From Murdochiella vaginalis (GTDB taxonomy: Bacteria > Bacillota > Clostridia > Tissierellales > Peptoniphilaceae), in the NCBI RefSeq assembly GCF_900119705.1, contig NZ_LT632322.1:744001-808000 (forward strand): DNA of 64,000 nt. The letters are read 5' to 3'. Shown one piece after another: positions 27,414 to 36,271 of the stretch. Each line of letters starts with the position of its first letter. The first letter of the stretch is position 1. Below the pieces are notes generated by a model. That model did not search any database. It was not told the origin of the DNA and saw only the letters and a list, made by a program, of their open reading frames with translations. Both the position numbers and the translations under genes were made by a program.

Positions 27414-29639
27414 ATGGAATACGAAAACCTTAACCGCGCGCAGCGAGAAGTTGTATTGGCGGAGGATCGCGCCTTACTGGTATTGGCCGGCGCGGGCTCC
27501 GGAAAAACGCGGGTGCTGACGACAAAAATTGTGCGTCTGTTGGAAGAGAAGGATGTCGCGCCTTGGCACGTACTGGCGTTTACCTTTACGAATAAAGCGG
27601 CGCAGGAGATGCGCGATCGTGTGGAACACGCTTTGGGGCGCAGCACGAGCGGCATGTGGATGGGCACCTTTCACTCGATCTGTGCGCGCCTATTGCGGCA
27701 GGAGATAGGCATCCTCGGCTACGGCTCGGATTTTACGATCTATGATACGGCGGATCAGCGCACGTTGATCAAACAGTTGTTGAAAGAACAACAGGCAAAC
27801 CAGGAGCTTCGCCCGCAGACGGTGCTTTCCCGTATTTCGGATTATAAAAATCGCGGCGTGAGCGTGGACGAGGTTTTAGAAAATGCCACGATGGATCGCG
27901 AGAAGGTGATTGCTCGCATTTTTAAGCGCTACGAGGCGGAGAAAAAGAAAAACAATGCCCTGGATTTTGACGATCTGATTTTGAAAGCCATTGCGGTTTT
28001 GCAAAACGAGGAGGTGCGTCAACGGTATCAGGAAAAATTTACGCATATTTTTGTAGATGAATATCAGGATACCAATCATCCGCAGTACGAATTAATTCAT
28101 TTGTTGACCGGTAAAGACGCGTGCATCTGCGTGGTGGGCGATGCGGATCAGTCCATCTACGGCTGGCGCGGCGCGGATATCCGCAACATTCTGTCGTTCG
28201 AACGCGATTTTCCGGGGGCGCGTACCATTTTATTGGAACAGAACTACCGTTCCACCTCGCATATTTTGGATGCCGCAAACCAGCTGATTGCCCATAATAA
28301 GGAGCGCAAGGCCAAAAATCTCTGGACAGCGAATGGTGAAGGGGAAGTGGTGCAATTTCGCTGCGTGCAAAGTGAAAACGAGGAAGCTGCCCTGGTTGCC
28401 TCAAAAATGCGCGAGGAGGAACAGCACGGCGTGGCATGGGAAAACATGGCGATCCTATATCGCACCAATGCCCAGTCGCGTCCGTTTGAAGATGCATTAT
28501 TGCGGGAAGGCATTCCTTATCGCGTGATCGGAGGGCTTAAATTCTACGATCGCGCGGAAATCAAGGATCTGGTCGCGTACATGAATTTGCTCATCAATCC
28601 GTTGGATGATGTTGCGTTCGCGCGCGTCGTCAACCAGCCCAAGCGCGGCATCGGGGAGGCGACGATACAGAAGCTGCGTGAAGAAGCGCTCACCATGGGT
28701 ATGTCGCTTTTACAGGCGCTACAGGAGCAAGAGACGCTCGGTTCGCTCACTCCTGCACAGCGCAATAAACTTCTGGCCTTTTCCGATCTTCTTGCCGACC
28801 TCAATGAAAAGCGGGAGGAGCTGACGCTCACCAAATGGACAGAATACCTCTATGAGAAAACGGGGTATCGTGCGATGTTGGAATCCGGCGCAACACTGGA
28901 AGATCGCACACGTATGGAGAATGTCGGGGCCTTTTTGGATGCGGTTTCGCTCTATGAAGAGGAAGAGGAAGAACCCTCTTTAGTGGCGTATTTACAAAGC
29001 CTTTCGCTTCTTTCCGACTTGGATAAAACCGAGGAAAAAGAGAAGGGTGCGAATCTGCTGACCATTCATTCCGCGAAGGGGCTGGAATTTGAGGTGGTCT
29101 TTGTAGTCGGATTGGAAGAAGGCCTTTTTCCCAGTCGCCGTTCCATGGAAGAAGGCAATCTGGAGGAGGAACGCCGACTGCTGTATGTGGCGATGACGCG
29201 CGCCATGCGGCGTCTCTATTTGTCGCAAGCCCAGAGCCGCCGCGTTTTCGGCACGCCCATGGCGGCCATGCCGTCTTCTTTTCTGAAAGAATTGGAAGGC
29301 AAGATCGAGGCGGAGGATATTCCGTCGGTACTGGATCGCGCGAACGTCTATGATCGTAATTATGCGCGGCGCAGCAATACGGCGGATCCGAAGCTGCGGG
29401 AAGAGTATGATCGCAAACGCGAAGCGTTTCGGGAAAAGATTCGCGAGCAGCAGAAATTGCGCGACAAGGAGTTGACGAGTGTCTTTCGTGTGGGGGATGC
29501 GGTACAGCATCGAAAATTTGGCCACGGCACGGTCATTTCCGTGGTGCCGCAACCGAACGGCGACGAAGTGACGGTCGCATTTGAAGGCAAAGGTATCAAG
29601 AGGCTGAATGCGGCGCTTGCGCCCATGCAAAAGAAGTAG
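27414..29639 (+). CDS. pcrA: ATP-dependent DNA helicase PcrA (UvrD family)
   Basis: 741 residues, full length. Superfamily 1 motifs appear in order: AGAGSGKTRVLTTKI (motif I), TFTNKAAQEM (Ia), FVDEYQDTN (II), GDADQSIYGWRGAD (III), QNYRS (IV), LTIHSAKGLEFEVVFVVG (V) and EERRLLYVAMTRA (VI). The C-terminal FRVGDAVQHRKFGHGTVISV is the Tudor-like domain that contacts RNA polymerase in PcrA/UvrD. It unwinds DNA 3' to 5' in repair, removes RecA, and resolves transcription-replication conflicts. The following gene, ligA, is its usual neighbour in Firmicutes, 9 nt away. Confidence 0.97.
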   Translation: MEYENLNRAQREVVLAEDRALLVLAGAGSGKTRVLTTKIVRLLEEKDVAPWHVLAFTFTNKAAQEMRDRVEHALGRSTSGMWMGTFHSICARLLRQEIGILGYGSDFTIYDTADQRTLIKQLLKEQQANQELRPQTVLSRISDYKNRGVSVDEVLENATMDREKVIARIFKRYEAEKKKNNALDFDDLILKAIAVLQNEEVRQRYQEKFTHIFVDEYQDTNHPQYELIHLLTGKDACICVVGDADQSIYGWRGADIRNILSFERDFPGARTILLEQNYRSTSHILDAANQLIAHNKERKAKNLWTANGEGEVVQFRCVQSENEEAALVASKMREEEQHGVAWENMAILYRTNAQSRPFEDALLREGIPYRVIGGLKFYDRAEIKDLVAYMNLLINPLDDVAFARVVNQPKRGIGEATIQKLREEALTMGMSLLQALQEQETLGSLTPAQRNKLLAFSDLLADLNEKREELTLTKWTEYLYEKTGYRAMLESGATLEDRTRMENVGAFLDAVSLYEEEEEEPSLVAYLQSLSLLSDLDKTEEKEKGANLLTIHSAKGLEFEVVFVVGLEEGLFPSRRSMEEGNLEEERRLLYVAMTRAMRRLYLSQAQSRRVFGTPMAAMPSSFLKELEGKIEAEDIPSVLDRANVYDRNYARRSNTADPKLREEYDRKREAFREKIREQQKLRDKELTSVFRVGDAVQHRKFGHGTVISVVPQPNGDEVTVAFEGKGIKRLNAALAPMQKK

Positions 29640-29648
29640 GAGGAAACC

Positions 29649-31727
29649 ATGGATTCCAAGATTGCCAAACGGATGCAGGAGTTGGTGGAAACCCTCAATC
29701 GGCTGAACGTGCAGTATTATACTCTCGACGATCCGCTTGTTAGCGACGCGGAATATGATGCACTTTATGATGAGTTGCTTGCCTTGGAAAAAGAAACGGG
29801 CGTGGTGCTTCCTGCATCGCCGACTCAGCGTGTGGGCGGCGAAATTTTACAGAAATTTACCAAGCACCGTCACCTGGCGCCTTTGTTTTCGTTGGGCAAG
29901 ACCCGAACCGAGGAAGAGGTTCGAAAGTGGATGGCCGACGTGGAAACGGCGGTGGAACGCTATAATGCGGAGCATCCTGGGAAGCCGCTTCCGAAGCCGG
30001 AATATTTTGCCGAGCTTAAATTCGACGGACTGACGGTCAATCTCACGTATCGTAACGGAATTCTTGTCATGGCTTCTTCCCGGGGGAACGGGATCATCGG
30101 TGAGGAAATTCTCGCGCAGGTGCGCACCATCCCCACGATTCCGCTGCAGATTCCGTTTCGGGGAACCTTGGAGGTGCAGGGAGAAGGCATTATGCCGCGT
30201 TCCGCTCTGCGCCGCTACAACGAAACGGCGGACGAGCCGCTGAAAAATGAACGCAATGCGGCCGCCGGCGCGCTGCGCTCGTTGGATCCTTCCGTTGCCG
30301 CTTCTCGCCGACTGGACGCGTTTTTCTATCAGGTGGGCTATTGGGAAAATGCGGATGGCACGGAAGAAACGGACGACGCGGCGAAACACGCTGCATCCGG
30401 CACAGACGATCGGTTTGCCGAAGCGCCATTCACCACAGAAGAGGAAATGTTTCATTTCTTGCGCGCCAATCATTTTCAGGTGCATCCCTTTTTGCGCCGT
30501 TGCCACAATGCGGAAGAAGTGTTGTCCGCGATTCGCGAGGTGAAAACGCTGCGCGAGGAAATCGATGTGGAAACGGATGGAGTCGTTATTAAGGTGAATG
30601 ATCTGCGCACGCGTGAATACATGGGATTTACGGCGAAATTTCCACGCTGGGCGATTGCTTTTAAATTTCCGCCCCAAGAAGTGACGACGACGTTGGAGGC
30701 GGTGGAATGGAATGTGGGGCGCACGGGAAAAGTTACGCCTACTGCCGTTTTGGATCCCGTGGACATTGGCGGGGCCAAGGTGTCGCGCGCGACGCTCAAT
30801 AACTACGATGATATTTTGCGCAAAGGGGTACGATTGCATGCAAAGGTCAAGCTTCGCCGTTCCAACGAGGTGATTCCGGAGATTTTGGAAACCATAGAAA
30901 CACCGGGTGTTCAGACCGAGGCGATTGCAAAGCCGACCCATTGTCCGGCATGCGGCGCGGAGCTTATTTATGATCGTGTGCATATCTATTGTCCCAATTC
31001 CCTTTCCTGCCGTCCGCAGCTGATCTCGCGCCTGGTGCATTTTGCATCCCGCAATGCGATGAATATCGAGGGGCTTTCGGAGAAAACGCTGGAGAAGCTC
31101 TTGGATTCCGGCTTCCACGAGATGGCGGATCTGTACCGCATTACGGCGGCGGATCTTTTGCAGTTGGAAAATTTTAAGGAAAAGAAAACACAAAATCTGC
31201 TTGCGGCGATTGAAGCCTCTAAACATCCGCACTTTGCGGCTTTTCTCTTTGCTCTCGGCATTCCCGAGGTGGGAGAGCGTACCGCCGGCGATCTGGCCTC
31301 CCATTTTGCATCGTTTGACGCCTTGCGTCACGCTTCGGTAGAGGAGTTGATGACTATTCCGGATATCGGAGAGACGACGGCATCCAATATCGTGGAATTT
31401 TTCCATGACGCCCATATTGCCGATGCGATCGATGCGCTGCTTGCGCAGGGCATTGTGTTGGATTATCCTGAAAAAAAGGCTGCAAGTGCGCTATGGTTGG
31501 CGAATCAGAAAATTGTCGTCACCGGAACGATCGAAGGTTGGACGCGCAGCGCTTTGGAGAAAGCGATTCAAGCGGCGGGCGGACGAGCACAGGGCTCGGT
31601 TTCAGCTAAAACGGACTTGGTGTTGGCCGGTGAAGCAGCCGGCTCGAAGCGCCAGAAAGCGCTGGATCTTTCCATTCCTCTTTTGGAAGGAGAGGAATTG
31701 AAACAGTGGTTGCAGAAATTGAAATAA
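29649..31727 (+). CDS. ligA: NAD-dependent DNA ligase
   Basis: 692 residues. Domain Ia (YDALYDELLALE, about 35) precedes the adenylation domain with active-site Lys in AELKFDGLTVNL near residue 122. An OB fold follows. The four-Cys zinc finger is CPACGAELI and CPNSLSC near 425-450. Helix-hairpin-helix motifs and a C-terminal BRCT domain (VVTGTIEGWTRSALEKAI) complete the protein. It seals nicks in replication and repair using NAD. A roughly 20-residue Asp/Thr/Ala-rich insertion near 240 looks like a surface loop. RBS AGGAGGAAACC. Confidence 0.97.
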   Translation: MDSKIAKRMQELVETLNRLNVQYYTLDDPLVSDAEYDALYDELLALEKETGVVLPASPTQRVGGEILQKFTKHRHLAPLFSLGKTRTEEEVRKWMADVETAVERYNAEHPGKPLPKPEYFAELKFDGLTVNLTYRNGILVMASSRGNGIIGEEILAQVRTIPTIPLQIPFRGTLEVQGEGIMPRSALRRYNETADEPLKNERNAAAGALRSLDPSVAASRRLDAFFYQVGYWENADGTEETDDAAKHAASGTDDRFAEAPFTTEEEMFHFLRANHFQVHPFLRRCHNAEEVLSAIREVKTLREEIDVETDGVVIKVNDLRTREYMGFTAKFPRWAIAFKFPPQEVTTTLEAVEWNVGRTGKVTPTAVLDPVDIGGAKVSRATLNNYDDILRKGVRLHAKVKLRRSNEVIPEILETIETPGVQTEAIAKPTHCPACGAELIYDRVHIYCPNSLSCRPQLISRLVHFASRNAMNIEGLSEKTLEKLLDSGFHEMADLYRITAADLLQLENFKEKKTQNLLAAIEASKHPHFAAFLFALGIPEVGERTAGDLASHFASFDALRHASVEELMTIPDIGETTASNIVEFFHDAHIADAIDALLAQGIVLDYPEKKAASALWLANQKIVVTGTIEGWTRSALEKAIQAAGGRAQGSVSAKTDLVLAGEAAGSKRQKALDLSIPLLEGEELKQWLQKLK

Positions 31728-31860
31728 TCGAAGGCATAACGGCGTAAATAGGGCACTCGCCCGGCGGACAGGATGAACCGGACGGCTATTTTTGGATGCG
31801 GTATGGACGCGGAACCGTAGAGCCTTGGGTGAAACTGTCGACGTAGAAAAAGGAGCAGCG

Positions 31861-32499
31861 ATGAACGAGAAAATTACAATTCTTCTTTCCACCGGAAATC
31901 CGGATAAAGCGAAGGAGCTTCGCGCGCTTCTGGGAGATCGCTTTTTGGTGAAAACGAAGACGGAAGCAGGCTTTGCCGATTTGGACATTGATGAAACGGG
32001 AAGCACATTGGCGGAAAACGCGCGTCTGAAAGTGAGCGGTCTCTATCATGCGCTGCTTTTGGCGGGCGAAAATCCGGATACCTACTGGCTTTTGGCGGAT
32101 GACACCGGTCTTTTCGTGGATGCTCTCAAGGGACGTCCGGGCATTTATGCGGCGCGCTATGCCGGCCCGCACGCCACATATCAGGACAATGTTGATAAGC
32201 TGCTGGGTGAAATGCAGGGCGTGGCATGGGCACATCGCGGCGCACACTTTAAGACGGTCATTGCGCTTTGCCGCAACGGCATCACCGAGACGGTGGAAGG
32301 CGTTTTGGACGGCCGCATTCTGGAAATGCCGCGCGGAGCCAACGGCTTCGGGTACGACCCGGTGTTCTATATTCCGGAAGAGGGACGCACCTTGGCGGAA
32401 ATGACGGACGAAGAGAAGAACCACGTTTCTCATCGCTCGCGTGCCTATCGGGCGCTTCTTGCGCAGTTGGCGCAGGAAGAGAAGGGGGAGCGCCTATGA
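31861..32499 (+). CDS. rdgB: XTP/dITP diphosphatase (RdgB/HAM1 family)
   Basis: 212 residues from the ATG at 31861, behind AAAAGGAGCAGC; an upstream in-frame GTG at 31792 lacks a site and conservation. Motifs LLSTGNPDKAKELRALL, LADDTGLFVDALKGRPG, YAARYAGP and GFGYDPVFY identify the family, and FLDGRI-like and SHRSRAYRAL phrases close it. It hydrolyses non-canonical purine triphosphates such as ITP and XTP to keep them out of DNA and RNA. It overlaps the next gene by four bases (ATGA). Confidence 0.95.
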   Translation: MNEKITILLSTGNPDKAKELRALLGDRFLVKTKTEAGFADLDIDETGSTLAENARLKVSGLYHALLLAGENPDTYWLLADDTGLFVDALKGRPGIYAARYAGPHATYQDNVDKLLGEMQGVAWAHRGAHFKTVIALCRNGITETVEGVLDGRILEMPRGANGFGYDPVFYIPEEGRTLAEMTDEEKNHVSHRSRAYRALLAQLAQEEKGERL

Positions 32500-32984
32500 C
32501 GGAACGCCTTTTGCTGGTTTCCGATACGCATGGCGATCTGGGAACGATCGTTCCCTATATTCGAAGGACGATGGGCCTTGATCGGATTCTCCATCTCGGT
32601 GATCATGCCTGGGATGCGGAGGAAATGCAACAGATGCTCGGCCGTGTGGTTCTCGGTGTACGCGGCAACAACGACTGGGGCTCGCCGGCACCATGGGAAT
32701 ACGCACTTTTTGTGGAAGGCTTTTCGCTGTTGCTCACACATGGCCATCGCTATGGCATGCATTTTGATCGAGTTCCGCTCGTTCAGCATGCGCGCGAACA
32801 GCTGGCGGATATTGTGCTTTATGGGCACACGCATCGCTTTGCTGTCGAAAAAATTAACAACATCTGGGCGATCAATCCGGGATCGCCGAGTCGACCCTAT
32901 GACGGAAAACCCGGCTGCGCGATCCTCACATTGACAAAGGGCGAGGAACCGCAAGTGGAGCATGTGGTGTTCGATGAAAAGTAG
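32496..32984 (+). CDS. YfcE/MJ0936-type metallophosphoesterase
   Basis: 162 residues from an ATG overlapping the rdgB stop. The calcineurin-like metal site is complete: VSDTHGDL, HLGDHAWD, VRGNNDW, LTHGHRYG and YGHTHRF, ending with NPGSPSRPYDG. Small enzymes of this type have phosphodiesterase activity in vitro; the substrate in the cell is unknown. In Bacillus the rdgB homologue is likewise followed by a phosphoesterase gene, so the pairing is conserved. Confidence 0.93.
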   Translation: MTERLLLVSDTHGDLGTIVPYIRRTMGLDRILHLGDHAWDAEEMQQMLGRVVLGVRGNNDWGSPAPWEYALFVEGFSLLLTHGHRYGMHFDRVPLVQHAREQLADIVLYGHTHRFAVEKINNIWAINPGSPSRPYDGKPGCAILTLTKGEEPQVEHVVFDEK

Positions 32985-33025
32985 GCGCTCCGACGGGGCA
33001 GAGACACTTTGGGAAGGAGAAAACA

Positions 33026-33349
33026 ATGAAACATTGGAATAAAATTATCGCGATTGCCTTTTGTGCCATTTTAGCGTTTGTCTGTTTCTCATTGCCGATT
33101 CCACCGCTTCTCGCCTGCATTTTGCTGGTCATTACCCTTGTCGCCACGTATGCTTCGTATTTTGTAATCGAAGAGGACCCGGGCGAAGCGAAAAAAGGGT
33201 TTTTTATCTATCTTGGCGTTGCTGTCGCATTCTTGCTTTTTATGTATTTCCGCAACCCTGATTCTTTTGCGCGTTCTTGCATCGTTCTTCTCGCACCGGG
33301 TGCATCCACGATTGTCCGGGCAGCCTGGAAGCTGGATGCGCGCAAGTAA
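33026..33349 (+). CDS. Small membrane protein of unknown function
   Basis: 107 residues, not recognised. It has about three to four hydrophobic segments: residues 7-24, 27-47, 60-76 and possibly 83-97. A charged loop EEDPGEAKKG lies between the second and third, and the tail is basic (KLDARK). RBS GGAAGGAG is 9 nt from the ATG. It is 41 nt after the phosphoesterase gene and may be the last gene of the tsaE-to-here run. No terminator is obvious before the tRNA-Arg promoter. Confidence 0.7.
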   Translation: MKHWNKIIAIAFCAILAFVCFSLPIPPLLACILLVITLVATYASYFVIEEDPGEAKKGFFIYLGVAVAFLLFMYFRNPDSFARSCIVLLAPGASTIVRAAWKLDARK

Positions 33350-33387
33350 ACGCGAATGTCTCCTGCCTTGCAAAGACGCCCCTTGCG

Positions 33388-33416
33388 TTGCAAAATCGGC
33401 CGGCTTCGATTAGAAT
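33388..33416 (+). promoter_or_regulatory. tRNA-Arg(CCG) promoter
   Basis: TTGCAA at 33388-33393, a 17-bp spacer and TAGAAT at 33411-33416, 38 nt before the tRNA. Confidence 0.75.
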
Positions 33417-33453
33417 GGGACGACAGGCGAGGATGTGCCTTGTTTGTTCTCGT

Positions 33454-33525
33454 GTGCCATTAGCGCAGTGGAAGCGCGCCACTCTCCGGAAGTGGAGGCC
33501 CGGGGTTCGAATCCCCGATGGCACG
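33454..33525 (+). tRNA. tRNA-Arg, anticodon CCG
   Basis: 72 nt. The acceptor stem GTGCCAT/ATGGCAC, D arm with GCGC pairs, anticodon loop CTCCGGA on stem CCACT/AGTGG, and T arm CGGGG-TTCGAAT-CCCCG are all complete. It reads CGG codons. The 3' CCA is not encoded. It has its own promoter and a strong terminator. Confidence 0.95.
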
Positions 33526-33533
33526 AAATGTGA

Positions 33534-33571
33534 AGCCCGTTGGAATTACTTGATTCCAACGGGCTTTTTTT
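33534..33571 (+). terminator. tRNA-Arg(CCG) terminator
   Basis: A perfect 13-bp stem (33534-33546 with 33553-33565), 6-nt loop and T7 tail, 8 nt after the tRNA. Confidence 0.93.
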
Positions 33572-33732
33572 GTGAATGGATCCGCTTTCCTCTTTTTATA
33601 CGACCCCTAGCTACAGAAATCCGTGCGCGCCAGCCAGGGTCGGTCAAGCGGAGCGCCGCTCAGAATGCTGTTGGCGGCGCGGTTGCAGAGTGGAGCCGTC
33701 GGCCGTAGGCCGGCTCCTTATGCGTGGTTAGG
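33572..33732. other. Spacer between the tRNA-Arg terminator and array B
   Basis: No gene is seen. A compound hairpin at 33692-33717 pairs GGAGC with GCTCC and CGGCC with GGCCG; its outer arms resemble the GGAGCC/GGCTCC arms of array A. It lacks a T-tail. Confidence 0.5.
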
Positions 33733-34580
33733 CTCCTGACGAAGTTCGATATTACGCTTTTGTCAGGAGTAGCGCCCCTGACAACGTTCGAAATTATGGA
33801 TTTATCAGGGTCGTCGCCCCTGACGAAGTTCCATTTTCGTCATTTGTCAGGGGTGATCTAGCCCTGACAAAACTCGATATTTTGCTTCTATCAGGGTCGC
33901 CGCCCCTGATGAAGTTCCATTTTCGTCGTTTGTCAGGGTTAATCGGCCCCTGATGAAGTTCGATATTACACTTATCTCAGGGGTAGCGCCCCTGATAACG
34001 TTCGAAATTATGGATTTATCAGGGTCGCAGCCCCTGACGAAGTTCCATTTTCGTCGTTTGTCAGGGTTGATCTAGCCCTGACAAAATTCAATATTTTGCT
34101 TTTATCAGGGCGCTCGCCCCTGACGAAGTTCCATTTTCGTCATTTGTCAGGGCTAATTCGCCCCTGACAACGTTCGATATTACACTTATGTCAGGGGTAG
34201 CGCCCCTGACAACGTTCGAAATTATGGTTTTATCAGGGTCGCCGCCCCTGATGAAGTTCCATTTTCGTCGTTTGTCAGGGTTGATCTAGCCCTGACAAAA
34301 TTCAATATTTTGCTTTTATCAGGGCCGCCGCCCCTGACGAAGTTCCATTTTCGTCATTTATCAGGGTTGATCTAGCCCTGACAAAACACGATATTTTGCT
34401 TCTATCAGGGTCGTCACCCCTGACGAAGTTCGATTTTCGTCGTTTGTCAGGGTTGACCGGCCCCTGACAACGTTCGATATTACACTTATCTCAGGGGTAG
34501 CGCCCCTGACAACGTTCGAAATTATGGTTTTATCAGGGTCGCGTCCCCTGACAACGTTCGACATTACGCTTTTATCAGGG
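33733..34580. repeat. Array B: 20 palindromic units with a 214-bp higher-order period, non-coding
   Basis: Twenty segments run from CCCCTGA to TCAGGG(G), each about 36 nt and separated by 5-9 nt. First bases of successive units are near 33734, 33775, 33817, 33862, 33903, 33947, 33989, 34031, 34076, 34117, 34161, 34203, 34245, 34290, 34331, 34376, 34417, 34461, 34503 and 34545. Across each junction TCAGGG(G) and CCCCTGA form a tight hairpin with a short loop such as TAGCG. Four interior types recur in the order d-a-b-c-b. That five-unit block repeats at exactly 214 bp three times; an extra c-b pair (86 bp) and a final d-a-d follow. The array ends 16 nt from the threonine aldolase stop. The period is not a multiple of three and no gene is supported. 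Confidence 0.93.
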
Positions 34581-34595
34581 CCGCCTTCGTCGACC

Positions 34596-35642
34596 CTATT
34601 GCACCGTTTCCACGATTTGCTGAATATCCGCAAGCAGCTGGTCCAAGTCGGCCTTTTCTGTAGCCCAGCTGGTACAGAAGCGAATGGCGATACGTCCATC
34701 CGGCAGCTCGGACCAGCGTTCAAAAACGTGAAGCTGTTCCAACGCCTCTACTTGCGATCGTGTAAAGATCGGAAAAATCTGATTGGTCGGTGAAGAGGAA
34801 AAGAAGGATATGCCCATCTCCTGGAGAGAATCCCGCAGAAAATCGGCCAAGGTGATGGCATTCGCTGCGATGGTAGTATAGAGGTCATCCGTAAAGAGCG
34901 TATCGAATTGCAGGCCGAGATAGCGGCCTTTCGCCAGCATGCCTTCATTTTGCTTGATGGAGTAGCGAAATTGCGGCTTGATCTCCTCATTTTGAATGAC
35001 AATGGCTTCGCCAAACATGGCGCCGACCTTGGTTCCGCCGATGTAAAAAACATCGGTAAGACGCGCTAAATCGGTAAGCGTCACATCGTTAGATGGCGTC
35101 GCCAGCGCATAACCCAGGCGAGCCCCATCAATAAAAAGATAGAGCCCATAGCGATCACAGACAGAACGGAAGGCTTCCAACTCCGCTAACGAGTACAGGG
35201 TTCCCTGCTCGGTAGGCTGCGAAAGATAAACCATTTTCGGTTCCACTTCATGTTCGGGATGTTCCATGCTGCGGTAATGGCAAAGATAGGCATCTACTTG
35301 ATCCGCCGTGATTTTGGCGTCCTTTTCCGGCAAGGGGAGGACTTTGTGGCCGCGTGCCTCCGTGGCGCCGGTTTCGTGGCCGTTGATATGACCTGTTACA
35401 GCACATAGGACGCCCTGATACGGACGCAGGGCATGTGAAATTACGGTGACATTAGCCTGCGTTCCACCGGTCACGAAATGAACATCGCTATTGGGTGCGT
35501 GGCAAGCCTTTTGAATGCGCTCTCTTGCCGATGCACAGTATTCATCCAGGCCGTAGCCTTGTTGTTTGCAGTAATTGGTTTCGGTTAAACGCTGTAGAAT
35601 AGCCGGATGACAACCTTCAATATAATCTGTATCAAATCGCAT
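34596..35642 (-). CDS. Low-specificity threonine aldolase family protein
   Basis: 348 residues from the ATG at 35642, preceded by AAAGGAGAAATT; the frame is open further upstream but without a site. It is a PLP fold-type I enzyme of the beta-eliminating lyase group. GGTQANVTVISHAL near residue 50, the cofactor Asp in YLFIDGARLGYA, and the Schiff-base Lys in FYIGGTKVGAMFGE near 200 are present. It probably cleaves L-threonine or allo-threonine to glycine and acetaldehyde. It is a single gene; array B lies directly after its stop in the position of its 3' untranslated region. A minus-strand TATAAT is at 35676-35681. Confidence 0.9.
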   Translation of the reverse strand: MRFDTDYIEGCHPAILQRLTETNYCKQQGYGLDEYCASARERIQKACHAPNSDVHFVTGGTQANVTVISHALRPYQGVLCAVTGHINGHETGATEARGHKVLPLPEKDAKITADQVDAYLCHYRSMEHPEHEVEPKMVYLSQPTEQGTLYSLAELEAFRSVCDRYGLYLFIDGARLGYALATPSNDVTLTDLARLTDVFYIGGTKVGAMFGEAIVIQNEEIKPQFRYSIKQNEGMLAKGRYLGLQFDTLFTDDLYTTIAANAITLADFLRDSLQEMGISFFSSSPTNQIFPIFTRSQVEALEQLHVFERWSELPDGRIAIRFCTSWATEKADLDQLLADIQQIVETVQ

Positions 35643-35741
35643 AATTTCTCCTTTCGCACTGTCCCATCTGCGCTCATTATAACGCAGCAACGATGGGCTG
35701 GTATGGTACAGCCGGGATTGCCGCGTATCGGGCGCGGGTGT

Positions 35742-35770
35742 TTGACAGGCGGCGAATCGTCCATTATAAT
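35742..35770 (+). promoter_or_regulatory. Consensus promoter of the tRNA-His/tRNA-Leu unit
   Basis: TTGACA at 35742-35747, a 17-bp spacer and TATAAT at 35765-35770: both hexamers perfect, 18 nt before the tRNA-His. Confidence 0.95.
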
Positions 35771-35787
35771 GAAACAACCGTGAATGT

Positions 35788-35862
35788 GGTGGGTGTGGCC
35801 TAGCTGGTTAGGGCGCCAGATTGTGGCTCTGGAGATCGAGGGTTCGAATCCCTTCACCCACC
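35788..35862 (+). tRNA. tRNA-His, anticodon GTG
   Basis: Acceptor GTGGGTG/CACCCAC, anticodon loop TTGTGGC on stem CCAGA/TCTGG, and T arm with TTCGAAT. The extra G at 35788 (G-1) facing discriminator C at 35862 is diagnostic of tRNA-His. The CCA is not encoded. Confidence 0.96.
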
Positions 35863-35913
35863 CTTTTTTTATGCCAAAATGCCTGAAGAAGGTGGGCAGA
35901 TGGACAATAACAA

Positions 35914-35994
35914 GCGGGAATGGCGGAATTGGCAGACGCGCCAGACTTAGGATCTGGTGTCCTTGACGTGGGGGTTCGAGTCCCTTTTCCCGCA
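35914..35994 (+). tRNA. tRNA-Leu, anticodon TAG
   Basis: 81 nt with the long variable arm of a class II tRNA (TGTCCTTGACGTG region). Acceptor GCGGGAA/TTCCCGC, anticodon loop CTTAGGA on stem CCAGA/TCTGG, T loop TTCGAGT and discriminator A. It is 51 nt after tRNA-His and shares its promoter. Confidence 0.95.
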
Positions 35995-36000
35995 TGGAAA

Positions 36001-36033
36001 GCGATAAAACGATGCGTTTTATCGCTTTTTTTT
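36001..36033 (+). terminator. Terminator of the tRNA-His/tRNA-Leu unit
   Basis: A perfect 10-bp stem GCGATAAAAC/GTTTTATCGC (36001-36010 with 36016-36025) followed by T8. Confidence 0.92.
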
Positions 36034-36271
36034 ATTTCAGATTGCCCACGATGATTTGTCGTTGTAAATGGGAGTGTGCGGTTTCTCCGAGCAATAAAAA
36101 GGATAAAATCGGCGAAAGATAAAACGAGCCGGCACGAAAAGAAACAGGGAGGAATCGTCGTGCGTTCCGGGTTCGCCAGTACGGGACACAGTGAAAAAAT
36201 AAACCTTGCATAATGAGTTCAGTGAAGGAAATGCGCCTTCTCGAATAAACAGAAAGTGAGGTTTTATCAAG
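36034..36271. other. Intergenic leader of the Ser-rich surface protein gene
   Basis: 238 nt with no gene. CATAAT at 36209-36214 could be a -10 but has no good -35. No riboswitch was recognised. Confidence 0.35.

Noticed and set aside
29847-31415. A 522-codon antisense frame opposite ligA
   Set aside because: It is a shadow of a clearly identified DNA ligase, with no ribosome site or domain.
33277-33708. Plus-strand open frame of 143 codons
   Set aside because: It runs through the tRNA-Arg gene and its terminator.
33733-34580. CRISPR array
   Set aside because: The sequences between palindromes are not unique spacers; they fall into four recurring types in fixed order. There are no cas genes in the window.
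34361-34723. Minus-strand open frame through array B with repeated ISNVVRG peptides
   Set aside because: It is produced by the repeat itself, runs into the aldolase coding strand and has no ribosome site; the 214-bp period breaks any long frame.
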